Assembly: GCF_004522235.1 (NCBI RefSeq)
Contig: NZ_SDLT01000014.1
Span: 62,001 to 126,000 of the forward strand
Origin: Amycolatopsis nivea
GTDB lineage: Bacteria > Actinomycetota > Actinomycetes > Mycobacteriales > Pseudonocardiaceae
DNA: 64,000 nucleotides
Direction: 5' to 3'
This document shows positions 1 to 7,408 of this stretch, one piece after another. Both the position numbers and the translations under genes were made by a program. Under the pieces are notes generated by a model. That model was not told the origin of the DNA and ran no database searches. It saw only the letters and a list, made by a program, of their open reading frames with translations. The stretch's first letter is position 1, and every line of letters starts with the position of its first letter.

Positions 1-1
1 G

Positions 2-484
2 TTCCTGTTGCTGGGCCAGATGACGACCGCGGATTCGACGCGGTCGCCCGCCGGTACCGAATCCGTGTGGGCATACACGCACGTCCCGCGTGGCGTCGAC
101 CGCGACACAGTGCGGCGACAGGCCGAGCGCATCGAGGCGACGGTGGAGCGCAACGCCCCGGGGTTCCGGGATTTGATCCTCGCCCGCCGGGTGCAGGGCC
201 CGGCGGACCTGGCTGGCCATGACGCGAACCTCGTCGGCGGCGCGATCAACGGCGGCACGACGGCGATCCACCAGCAGCTGTTCTTCCGTCCGGTGCCGGG
301 ACTCGGCCGGGCCGACACGCCGGTGGACCGGCTGTACCTCGCCGGTGCCGCAGCGCACCCCGGCGGCGCGGTCCACGGCGGGCCGGGCGCGAACGCCGCC
401 CGCGCCGCGCTGGCCCGCGAGCACCTGCTCGGCCCGGGGTACGCCGCGGTGATCCGCGCGGCGAACCGGGCCGTCTACGGCTGA
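2..484 (+). CDS. Phytoene-desaturase-type FAD dehydrogenase, C-terminal part
   Basis: The frame is open to the left edge, so only about 160 C-terminal residues are visible. The segment LYLAGAAAHPGGAVHGGPG (about residues 110-128) matches the C-terminal FAD-binding signature of the CrtI/NDP (phytoene desaturase, amine-oxidase fold) family, which carries out FAD-dependent redox chemistry on isoprenoid or related lipids. The text just before it (GGAINGGTTAIHQQLFFRP) also fits this group. The substrate cannot be told from the fragment. The stop codon overlaps the stop of the convergent SRPBCC gene by 10 bp. Confidence 0.75.
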   Translation, partial: FLLLGQMTTADSTRSPAGTESVWAYTHVPRGVDRDTVRRQAERIEATVERNAPGFRDLILARRVQGPADLAGHDANLVGGAINGGTTAIHQQLFFRPVPGLGRADTPVDRLYLAGAAAHPGGAVHGGPGANAARAALAREHLLGPGYAAVIRAANRAVYG

Positions 485-936
485 CTCTCTCCGGTCCCCC
501 GCCACCGCCCGAGCGCCAACGCCGCCAACCGCGCCAGCGACTCGCGGTTCCGCGGCCCCAGCACCAGTGCCAGCACGCTTTCCGGGACCAAACCGCCCGC
601 CCCGCTCGTCACCCGCTCGGCCATCCGCACGATCGTCTGGCCCTCGCCGTCCGGAGCCAGCGACAGCTCGATCCGCGCCGTGCCGAGCGCGCCGCCCCGG
701 GCCTCCAGTTCCAGCGAAACGCCGGGTTCGACCGCCAGCACCACCGTGGTGTCCTCCAGTTGGACCGGCCATCCGCCGACGCTGTGGTGAATCCGCGCGC
801 CCGGCTGGGGCCAGCTCGCGTCGACGTCGCGGATGTGGCAGCTGCCCACCACCCAGCCGGAATAGGACCAGCCGTCCGCCAGCACCTCGAACACCGCTTC
901 CGGCGGCGCGGGCACCGTCCGGCTCACTTCGACCAT
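475..936 (-). CDS. SRPBCC (START-like) domain protein
   Basis: About 153 residues. The N-terminus VEVSRTVPAPPEAVFEVLADG is the usual first strand and helix of SRPBCC/polyketide-cyclase-like hydrophobic pocket proteins. It continues with an SGW...H.R.VD.SWPQPGARIHH pattern and ends in an amphipathic C-terminal helix rich in Leu, Ala and Arg. I chose the ATG at 936 because a GAGGAGGAG ribosome-binding site lies just upstream; the frame stays open further upstream without such a site. These proteins bind small lipophilic ligands or act as stress/AHSA1-type proteins. The ligand is unknown. It is convergent with and overlaps the end of the preceding dehydrogenase gene. Confidence 0.8.
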   Translation of the reverse strand: MVEVSRTVPAPPEAVFEVLADGWSYSGWVVGSCHIRDVDASWPQPGARIHHSVGGWPVQLEDTTVVLAVEPGVSLELEARGGALGTARIELSLAPDGEGQTIVRMAERVTSGAGGLVPESVLALVLGPRNRESLARLAALALGRWRGTGESQP

Positions 937-1148
937 GCGTCTCCTCCTCGTTTCCCGCCGGATTCCCCCGGAGGAGACGGGCAAACTCCGGGCCGGGCCG
1001 CCGCCCGGACGCTAAGACGGCGAGCTTCGCGAACGCAGGTCGCTCCGAATTGATGAACCCCGGCCCCTATCGCGGGCCGCCGAGGGAGCGCACCATAGAC
1101 CCTGGCACCGACCGGATGCACTCCCCCCAACCCGAGCGGGAAGCAACA

Positions 1149-2126
1149 ATGCCGAATCCACGGCCGAATTCACTGGCGAATTCGCGGGTTCCCGGACCCG
1201 CGGCCGTCGAGGCGGCGGTGGCCGCCGCTCTCCTCGCGCCGGGCGCCTCCGACGCCCCGTTCTGGCACTGGCGCACCGGGTACCGCACCCTCCACCTGTA
1301 TGCGGACCCGGCCCGCTGGCGAGCCGCCAACGACTCCGCCGGGCGTTGGCAGACGCTCACCAGCGGCGCGGCCCTCCACCACCTCCGGGTCGCCTTCGCC
1401 GGTCTCGGCTGGGCCTGCACGGTGGACCGGCTGCCGTGCCCGCTGGAACCGGGCCACCTGGCCGTCGTGACGCCGCATCCCGGCGAACCGGCTCCCGGGG
1501 AAGCCGCTCTGGCGACGTCGATCCCCCGCCGCCGGGAGGACTTGCGCCCGTGCGGCGGACGACCCGTGCCGTCGGATTGCCTTGACCGGCTTTCGCAAGC
1601 CGCCGCCCGCGAAGGCGCGGTCTTGCACCCAGTGGAAGACCGCGCAGTCCGCCGATACCTCATGACCGCGCTCGGCGAAGGCGCGCGGGTTCCTGCTCAG
1701 CTGCCTCGGGAAGAGGCGTATGCGCGAAGCGCATCCCTGGCCGCTCCGCAAGGCGTCCTCGTCCGCGCAGCTGCCGGATACCGGCTCCCCCGAAGCGAAG
1801 CCGAACCGCGAAGCGACGACGCGACGCTGGTGGTGCTCAGCACGCCCGGCGACGATCACCTCGCCTGGCTGCGCGCGGGAGAGGCGCTGAGTTCGGTGCT
1901 GCTGACCGCCACCGTCCACGGACTCTCGTCCGGCCGGTTGAGCCGGGCCAGCCGCCGGATGCGCGAGACGCTCGCGGAACGCGTCACGCTCGGGCACGCG
2001 CCCCAGGCGGTGCTGTGGGTAGGGCGGCCGCCGGCCGGCGTGAAACGGCTCCAGCGGACGCGGTCGCACGCCAGCGTCGACGACGTGCTCGAACCGCTCC
2101 AGGCACCGGCGCGGTACGGCGGCTGA
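1149..2126 (+). CDS. Acg-like FMN-binding nitroreductase-fold protein
   Basis: 325 residues. The length, the conserved early tryptophan-rich segment (FWHWRTGYRTLHLYADPAR, residues about 35-53) and the C-terminal stretch RMRETLAERVTLGHAPQAVL resemble the actinobacterial Acg family (M. tuberculosis Rv2032 type). These are proteins with two nitroreductase-like halves that bind FMN and are induced in dormancy; enzymatic activity is generally absent or weak because the active site is lidded. The ATG at 1149 is preferred because residues upstream of it are low-complexity Pro/Arg/Ala text. A weak GGGAAG precedes it. It stands alone between the SRPBCC gene and the lacI-type gene. The family call rests on remembered patterns only. 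Confidence 0.65.
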   Translation: MPNPRPNSLANSRVPGPAAVEAAVAAALLAPGASDAPFWHWRTGYRTLHLYADPARWRAANDSAGRWQTLTSGAALHHLRVAFAGLGWACTVDRLPCPLEPGHLAVVTPHPGEPAPGEAALATSIPRRREDLRPCGGRPVPSDCLDRLSQAAAREGAVLHPVEDRAVRRYLMTALGEGARVPAQLPREEAYARSASLAAPQGVLVRAAAGYRLPRSEAEPRSDDATLVVLSTPGDDHLAWLRAGEALSSVLLTATVHGLSSGRLSRASRRMRETLAERVTLGHAPQAVLWVGRPPAGVKRLQRTRSHASVDDVLEPLQAPARYGG

Positions 2127-2219
2127 CCTGCTTCGCCCGCGGTCGGCGGAAAGTTCGGTCACCGCCGCGCCGTCCACTTCCCACTGTGCCGGATGGACGC
2201 GGCTCTCGCGCCGGTGCTT

Positions 2220-2231
2220 TAGAGTGGCACC
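2220..2231 (+). promoter_or_regulatory. Putative leaderless promoter (-10) of the LacI-type gene
   Basis: TAGAGT lies at 2220-2225, six bases before the GTG start, and no Shine-Dalgarno sequence is present. This geometry places transcription start at or next to the start codon, as in leaderless actinobacterial mRNAs. The -35 region is weak. Confidence 0.45.
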
Positions 2232-3284
2232 GTGGCAGCGGAAACCGGCGAATTCCCCCGCGCCGAGCGTCCCGGGCGCCGGCCGGTTCTCTCCGATGTC
2301 GCGCGGCTGGCCGGGACTTCTACGGCGGTGGTCAGCTACGTCCTCAACGACGGGCCCCGTCCGGTGGCGGAAAAGACGCGGCGCAAGGTCGAGGACGCCA
2401 TCCGGATGCTCGGCTACCGGCGCAACCCGCTCGCCGGCGCGTTGAGCGGCGGACGGTCCAATCTGGTCGGTTTGCTGGTGCCGGACACCGCGAACGCTTT
2501 CTTCGGTGAGATGTCGCGCTGCCTCGAGGCCGAGGGCCGCCGCCGGGGACTGCTCACCCTGCTCGGCAACACCGATTACCGGCCGGGCCTCGCCGACGAG
2601 TACGGCGAAGCGTTCTCCGAACTGCGTCCGCGCGGGATTTTCGTGACCACCGGCGAAAAGCCGCGGCTGTCGACCGAAACTCCGTGCGTGTACCTGCAAT
2701 GGGCGGCACCGGACGACTCGCCCAGCGTGGCGTTCAACGACTTCGACGGCGCGCGGCTCGTCACCGAACACCTGCTTGGCCACGGATACGAAGACATTCT
2801 GTGCGTGGCAGGCGAATTCGCAGTAGGACCGGCGGAAGGCCGCGAGGGCGGCTGGCGGCGCGCGATGGCGGATGCCGGGCTGCCCACCGAAGGCAGGCTG
2901 GTCCGGACGTCGTTCGACAAGGTCGAAGCGGGCCGCGCGGTACGCGAGGTGCTGACGAGCGGCCGCCGGATCCGCGCGGTCTACGCGACCACCGACGAGC
3001 AGGCGCTGGTGACCATCCGCATCGCGCACAGCCTGGGTTTGCGCGTGCCGGAAGACCTCGCGGTCGTGGGCTTCGACGGGACCCGCGAGGCCCGCCTCGG
3101 CGACGTCCCGCTCACGACGGTCCGCGTCCCGCTGGAGGAATTCGCGGTCCGGGCTTTCGACGCGCTCGACGGGCGTGGTGATTCGTCCGTGCTGGACGGA
3201 ACGCTCAGCATCGGCGTGACCTGCGGCTGCGAACCCGGTGCCGCCGAGGAAACCGCACACGCCAAAGCCACCGCAACCGGATAA
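2232..3284 (+). CDS. LacI-family transcriptional regulator
   Basis: 350 residues. The N-terminal LacI helix-turn-helix is at about residues 18-65 (LSDVARLAGTSTAVVSYVLN followed by RRKVEDAIRMLGYRRNP). A periplasmic-binding-protein-like effector domain follows to the C-terminus (NLVGLLVPDTANAFFGEM, then VYATTDEQAL and VGFDGTREARLGDVPLTTV). These proteins repress by binding palindromes with a central CG and release on binding a small ligand. Two such palindromes (CTAAACG[A/C]TTAG) lie 0.8 kb downstream between the cupin gene and the ABC importer, so it probably controls those. The mRNA looks leaderless. The last 100 bp of the gene are repeated downstream. Confidence 0.92.
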   Translation: MAAETGEFPRAERPGRRPVLSDVARLAGTSTAVVSYVLNDGPRPVAEKTRRKVEDAIRMLGYRRNPLAGALSGGRSNLVGLLVPDTANAFFGEMSRCLEAEGRRRGLLTLLGNTDYRPGLADEYGEAFSELRPRGIFVTTGEKPRLSTETPCVYLQWAAPDDSPSVAFNDFDGARLVTEHLLGHGYEDILCVAGEFAVGPAEGREGGWRRAMADAGLPTEGRLVRTSFDKVEAGRAVREVLTSGRRIRAVYATTDEQALVTIRIAHSLGLRVPEDLAVVGFDGTREARLGDVPLTTVRVPLEEFAVRAFDALDGRGDSSVLDGTLSIGVTCGCEPGAAEETAHAKATATG

Positions 3285-3321
3285 CCGCCCCGCCGCACGC
3301 CACCGCGGCAGGGCGGTCCGC
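3181..3321 (+). repeat. Tandem duplication of lacI 3' end, copy 1 (in gene)
   Basis: This stretch, the last codons of the LacI-type gene plus its terminator, recurs at 3363-3503, shifted by 182 bp. Identity is nearly complete from 3212 through 3298 and weaker on both flanks. Confidence 0.9.
3284..3317. terminator. Terminator-like hairpin after the LacI-type gene
   Basis: ACCGCC(C)CGCCGC pairs with GCGGC(A)GGGCGGT across an 8-nt loop, starting at the last base of the stop codon. No U-run follows, which is usual in actinomycetes. Confidence 0.6.
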
Positions 3322-3362
3322 TACCGCACGACGACACGGCCGTCGGCTCCGACAGCCGAAAC

Positions 3363-3503
3363 GACTCGTCCGCATTGGACGAAACCTCGCCCCCGGCGTG
3401 ACCTGCGGCTGCGAACCCGGTGCCGCCGAGGAAACCGCGCACGCCAAAGCCACCGCAACCGGATAACCGCCCCGCCGCGGCCATCACGGCGGGGCGGTCC
3501 GCT
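3363..3503 (+). repeat. Tandem duplication of lacI 3' end, copy 2 (non-coding remnant)
   Basis: Second copy of 3181-3321. It repeats the codons for the last 24 or so LacI residues up to the TAA, but has no open frame feeding into it, so it is a remnant. It abuts the end of the convergent cupin gene. Confidence 0.9.
3466..3498. terminator. Bidirectional terminator between lacI remnant and cupin gene
   Basis: A perfect 12-bp stem (ACCGCCCCGCCG with CGGCGGGGCGGT) and a 9-nt loop, immediately before the cupin stop codon. It is the better-preserved duplicate of the hairpin at 3284-3317 and probably terminates the leftward cupin transcript. Confidence 0.65.
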
Positions 3504-3969
3504 ACACCGCCAGGGTGTTGTGCTCGTCCGACGCGTACTCCGCGTTCAGTGACAGCGCGCTGAACCGGAACGGCCGGTCCACCCGGGTGAAGCCGAGCGG
3601 GCAATGCCGCATGCCCGCGGGCAGGTAAACCGAACCGCTGGTCGTGATCACGTGGCGGAAGCCCTCGATGTCGAGGTAGATCTCCGCGCCGAGGTCGTCC
3701 GGGTCCGCCGGGTTGTTCCCGTGCCAGATCAGGACCTCGTCGTAGTCGTGCTGGTGCTCCTTGACCCACTGCACGGGGGTGTCGCATTCGCTGATCCACG
3801 TGTAGGTGAGGTGGATCTTGCTCTCCGGGACCTCCTTCGCGCGCATGAGGGCGAGCGATTCGCCGACGTTGGGCGGTTCGACGACGCCCGCCGCGGCTCC
3901 CTCGTTGACGAGATCGTCGAGACAGTTGGGCATTTTCCTCACGAACAGACGCTCGTACGGGCTGGTCAT
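3502..3969 (-). CDS. Cupin-fold protein of unknown function
   Basis: 155 residues. A strong GAGGAGGAAG site precedes the ATG at 3969. The middle of the protein has the look of a small single-domain cupin: QHDYDEVLIWHGNN (about residues 73-86) supplies a possible His/Glu metal pair, and VYLPAGMRHCPLGFTRVDRP (about 117-136) is the second cupin box with its Pro-Gly and His. It sits divergent to the ABC importer operon and shares with it an operator-bearing intergenic region, so it is probably co-induced. It may process the imported compound or act as a binding or isomerase protein. No specific family is recognised. Confidence 0.6.
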   Translation of the reverse strand: MTSPYERLFVRKMPNCLDDLVNEGAAAGVVEPPNVGESLALMRAKEVPESKIHLTYTWISECDTPVQWVKEHQHDYDEVLIWHGNNPADPDDLGAEIYLDIEGFRHVITTSGSVYLPAGMRHCPLGFTRVDRPFRFSALSLNAEYASDEHNTLAV

Positions 3970-4022
3970 GGGGCTGCTTCCTCCTCTGCTCCGCCGGACG
4001 TCGCGGTCCGGCGAAGCTCACT

Positions 4023-4034
4023 CTAAACGATTAG
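4023..4034. promoter_or_regulatory. LacI-type operator 1
   Basis: CTAAACGATTAG is a palindrome (CTAA arms) with the central CG expected of LacI-family operators. It lies 53 bp upstream of the cupin start. Confidence 0.6.
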
Positions 4035-4097
4035 CTTCTCCACTTGTAGACTCTTCCCTCGCGTCGGAACTGGCCGTACCCTGTGGCGACGCTCGGC

Positions 4098-4117
4098 AAA
4101 TCTAAACGCTTAGATTT
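4098..4117. promoter_or_regulatory. LacI-type operator 2
   Basis: AAATCTAA-ACGC-TTAGATTT is a palindrome with 8-bp arms. Its core CTAAACGCTTAG differs from operator 1 by one base. It ends 22 bp before the SBP start, where bound repressor would block transcription. Confidence 0.7.
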
Positions 4118-4139
4118 CTGGCTTCCCTGGAGGTCCCCA

Positions 4140-5642
4140 GTGTCGCGCAGACCCCGATGCCTGCCAACCCTCCTGCTCGCCGTCGCGCTGCTCGCCGGCT
4201 GCAGCCCGCCGTACGACGCGGCCGCGGGCGGGCCGAATACGCTCCGCGTCGCCGTTTCCGCCGACGCGGGCGAGAGCCTCAATCCCTACGTCGGCACCCA
4301 GAGCCCGATCCAGGAGCTGCGCTCCTCCCTGCTCTTCGAGGGGCTCACCGCCTTGGACCCCGAGGGCAAAGCCGAATGGCGGCTCGCCACCGGGATGGCC
4401 TCGAACGCCGACCGGACACAGTGGACGATCACGCTGCGCCCCGGCGTGAAGTTCACCGACAGCACCGAATTCACCTCCGCCGACGTCGTGTCGAGCATCA
4501 AGTACCTGCGCGATCCCGCGCATGCCGCCCAGGGCCTGGCACTGATCCAGATGATCGACCCCGGTTCGGTCCGGGCGGTGGACAAGCTCACCGTCCGGGT
4601 CGGACTGACCGAGCCGTTCAGTCCGTTCAAGGAGATCTGGGCGAGCGTCCTGCTGCCGATGACCAAAACCGGTTCGGCGCCGGCGAAGCCGATCGGCACC
4701 GGGCCGTTCGCGGTCAAGTCGTTCGTGCCCGGTCGCGAGTCCACAGTGGAGCGCTTCGACGGTTACTGGGGCGAGAAACCGAAGCTCAGCGCGGTCCAGC
4801 TGATCGAGTACCAAAGCCAGCAGGCTCAGGCGAACGCGTTGCTGTCCGGGCGGGTCGACATCGCCTCGAACACGAGTCCGACGATCGCGAAGTCCCTCGT
4901 CGGCCGGGACGGCATCCAGTTGCTGGACAGCAAAGGGAACTTCAGCCTGCGGATCGGGCTCAACACGGCCGTCCCGCCGTTCAGCGACGTCCGGGTGCGG
5001 CAGGCTTTGCGGCTGCTGGTCGACCGGCAGCAGATCGTGTCCAACGTCTTCAGCGGCTACGCCCGGATCGCGAACGATTACGAGACCACCGCGCCCCCGT
5101 GCGCCGCGCCGGACATCACGCAGCGCGCCCCGGACGTCGCGGCCGCGAAACGGCTGCTGGCCGAGGCCGGGCAGACTGATCTGGCCTTTGCGATCACCAC
5201 TGACGGCCTGCTGCCGGGCATGTCGGAACTGGCGCAGGTCTTCGCGCAGAACGCCGCGCAGGCCGGGGTGAAGGTGAGCGTCAACGTGGTCCCCACGCCG
5301 GAACTGCTGGCGAAATGGGGCAAGTGGCCGGCTTACGTCGACTACAACCCGGTCCCCTACCTGCCGTCCGTGCTCGGCTCGCTGCTGCCCGACCGGATCG
5401 GCAACGGCGCGAACTGGAACGACCCCGCGTTCGTGAAGCTCGCCGGGAAGCTGTTCTCCTCGCCCGAAAAAGACCAGTGCCCGCTCATGAACCGGATGCA
5501 CGAGATCGAGTACACGAGCGGCCCGAACATCACGCCCGCGTTCTCCGACGTGCTGATGCCGCACCGGCCGGCCGTGCGCGGGCTGGTGCCGGACGTGAAC
5601 GGCCGCCCGCTGTCGTTCCTGACCGGGGTGACCGTCGGATGA
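4140..5642 (+). CDS. Peptide/nickel-type ABC importer, substrate-binding lipoprotein
   Basis: 500 residues. I chose GTG 4140 because GGAGG lies at 4129-4133 and it starts a textbook lipoprotein signal: Arg-rich n-region, LLLAVALLAGC lipobox with Cys about residue 21. The mature protein follows the SBP_bac_5 (DppA/OppA) pattern: ITLRPGVKFTDSTEFTSADV, PIGTGPFAVKSF, RFDGYWG and the VRQALRLLVDRQQIV helix. It captures an oligopeptide-like or other cationic/chelated solute outside the membrane. It starts an operon with the two permeases and ATPase that follow, and its stop overlaps the next ATG (ATGA). It is probably controlled by the upstream LacI protein. Confidence 0.92.
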   Translation: MSRRPRCLPTLLLAVALLAGCSPPYDAAAGGPNTLRVAVSADAGESLNPYVGTQSPIQELRSSLLFEGLTALDPEGKAEWRLATGMASNADRTQWTITLRPGVKFTDSTEFTSADVVSSIKYLRDPAHAAQGLALIQMIDPGSVRAVDKLTVRVGLTEPFSPFKEIWASVLLPMTKTGSAPAKPIGTGPFAVKSFVPGRESTVERFDGYWGEKPKLSAVQLIEYQSQQAQANALLSGRVDIASNTSPTIAKSLVGRDGIQLLDSKGNFSLRIGLNTAVPPFSDVRVRQALRLLVDRQQIVSNVFSGYARIANDYETTAPPCAAPDITQRAPDVAAAKRLLAEAGQTDLAFAITTDGLLPGMSELAQVFAQNAAQAGVKVSVNVVPTPELLAKWGKWPAYVDYNPVPYLPSVLGSLLPDRIGNGANWNDPAFVKLAGKLFSSPEKDQCPLMNRMHEIEYTSGPNITPAFSDVLMPHRPAVRGLVPDVNGRPLSFLTGVTVG

Positions 5643-6577
5643 CCGCGCGCTGGCTCGTGCGCCGGCTCGTGCTCGGCGTGCTCGTGCTGCTGCTGGTCTC
5701 GATCCTGGTTTTCCTGGTGACGCAAGCGTTGCCGGGCGACGTCGCCCGGATCGTGCTCGGCAAGGACGCCACCGGCGAGCAAGTCGCGGCGTTGCGGCAT
5801 CAGCTCGGGCTCGACCAGCCGCTCGTGACGCAGTACGGCCGCTGGCTCGGCGGGCTGCTCACCGGCGACCCGGGAGTGTCGCTGCAGAACCGGGAACCGG
5901 TCTCGGAAATCCTCGGACCGCGGATCCTGAACTCGTTCACCCTCGGCTTCATTTCGATGCTGCTGATCCTCCCGCTCTCGGTGGTCGCCGGAGTGCTGAG
6001 CGCCGCGCGCCGCGACAGTTTCGCGGACAAGGCGTTCGTCGCGGTCACGTCGCTGAGCATGGCGCTGCCGCCGTTCGTCGTGGGCATGCTCCTGATCGCG
6101 CTGTTCGCCACCTCGATGCTCGGGGTGCTGCCGGGGGTTTCGGACATCCCGCCCGGCGATCTGCCGTGGTGGCACCCGGCGGAACTCGTGCTGCCGGTCG
6201 CCACGCTCGCGTTCATGGGGGTGATGTACTTGGGCCGCCTCGTCCGCGCTTCGGTCATCGACGCGCTGGACAGCGAGTACGTGCAGATGGCCGTCCTCAA
6301 AGGACTGAGCCGCCGCCGCATCCTGTTCCGGCACGCGCTGCCCAACGCGATCGCGGCGAGCCTGCCCGCCGCCGGTCTGGTCGCCGCGGTCACGATCACC
6401 GGCGTCGTGGTGGTCGAATACGTCTACTCCTACCCCGGGCTCGGCACGGCGCTGGTCAGCGCGGTGAACTCGCACGATCTGCCGGTCCTGCAGCCGTGCG
6501 TGCTCATCCTCGCGGCCACGTACTACCTGTGCAATCTGCTCGCGGACATCCTCGCCGCGGTAGGGCGGAGCCGATGA
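5639..6577 (+). CDS. ABC importer permease (DppB-type)
   Basis: 312 residues. An N-terminal transmembrane helix (LVLGVLVLLLVSILVFLVTQ) leads into LPGD, then the DppB-type extracytoplasmic loop (GLDQPLVTQYGRWLGGLLTGD). Five further membrane segments follow, with the EAA loop (about residues 215-235: YVQMAVLKGLSRRRILFRHA) that docks on the ATPase. It forms half of the membrane channel with the next protein. The start is the ATG in the ATGA overlap with the SBP stop. Confidence 0.92.
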   Translation: MTARWLVRRLVLGVLVLLLVSILVFLVTQALPGDVARIVLGKDATGEQVAALRHQLGLDQPLVTQYGRWLGGLLTGDPGVSLQNREPVSEILGPRILNSFTLGFISMLLILPLSVVAGVLSAARRDSFADKAFVAVTSLSMALPPFVVGMLLIALFATSMLGVLPGVSDIPPGDLPWWHPAELVLPVATLAFMGVMYLGRLVRASVIDALDSEYVQMAVLKGLSRRRILFRHALPNAIAASLPAAGLVAAVTITGVVVVEYVYSYPGLGTALVSAVNSHDLPVLQPCVLILAATYYLCNLLADILAAVGRSR

Positions 6578-7407
6578 GCGTCTCGGTGGTGCGCCGCGCG
6601 GTCCGGACCGGACGCGCCCGGCTGGGGCTCGGTTTGCTTGCTGCTACGGCATTTATCGTCATCTTCGGCCCATTGCTCGCGCCGTGGCCGCCGACCGCCA
6701 TCGTCGCTCCGCCGCTGGAGGGACCGAGCGCGGAATTCCCGCTGGGCACGGATCTTCTCGGCCGGGACGTGCTCAGCCGCCTGCTCTCCGGAGGCGGCAC
6801 CCTCACCTGGATGACGCTGCTGGCCACCGCCATCGGCGTAGTCCTCGGCGCACTCATCGGCCTGACCGCCGCCTACCGCGACGGGGTCGCCGATACCGTC
6901 CTCATGCGTACGATGGACGTCGTGCTGAGTTTCCCGGAGACCATCTTCGTGCTGGTTTTCGTGGCTGCGTTCGGCCGGCACCCGCTGCTCACCGCGTCGC
7001 TCGTCGGGGTGGCGTTCGCGCCCGGCGTCTCGCGCGTGCTGCGTGGTGCCGCACTGCCGGTGCTCGACAGCGAATATGTGTTGTGGGCCAAGGCGAACGG
7101 ACTGCCCGGGCGGCAGATCGTCCTCAGCGAGGTACTACCCGGGGTGACGTCGCCGCTGATGGTGGAGACCGGAATGCGGCTGGTGTGGGCGGTCACCGCG
7201 ATCGCCTCGCTGAACTACCTCGGCTTCGGCATCGCGCCGCCCGCTCCGGACTGGGGGCTCATGGTCAGCGAGAACCAGGACGGTCTGGCGGCCGCGCCGC
7301 TGCCCGTGCTGGCGCCGATCGCGCTGATCCTGATGATGGCGCTCGGCGGCAACCTCGTCGCCGAGTCCGTCGCCCGGACGGTCAGCCGCACGGAAGAAAA
7401 GAGCTGA
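6574..7407 (+). CDS. ABC importer permease (DppC-type)
   Basis: 277 residues. The first membrane helix is followed by the DppC-type signature EFPLGTDLLGRDVLSRLLSG (about residues 48-67). Several further transmembrane segments follow, and the EAA loop is at YVLWAKANGLPGRQIVLSEV. It partners the DppB-type permease, with which it overlaps by ATGA. The C-terminus is short and cytoplasmic. Slightly shorter than many DppC proteins but complete. Confidence 0.92.
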   Translation: MSVSVVRRAVRTGRARLGLGLLAATAFIVIFGPLLAPWPPTAIVAPPLEGPSAEFPLGTDLLGRDVLSRLLSGGGTLTWMTLLATAIGVVLGALIGLTAAYRDGVADTVLMRTMDVVLSFPETIFVLVFVAAFGRHPLLTASLVGVAFAPGVSRVLRGAALPVLDSEYVLWAKANGLPGRQIVLSEVLPGVTSPLMVETGMRLVWAVTAIASLNYLGFGIAPPAPDWGLMVSENQDGLAAAPLPVLAPIALILMMALGGNLVAESVARTVSRTEEKS

Positions 7408-7408
7408 C

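Noticed and set aside
1170..3260. A 696-codon open frame on the minus strand across the Acg-like and lacI genes
   Set aside because: It is antisense to two genes with clear family motifs, is Arg/Gly/Ala-rich with no domain, and spans a promoter; an effect of high GC at third positions.
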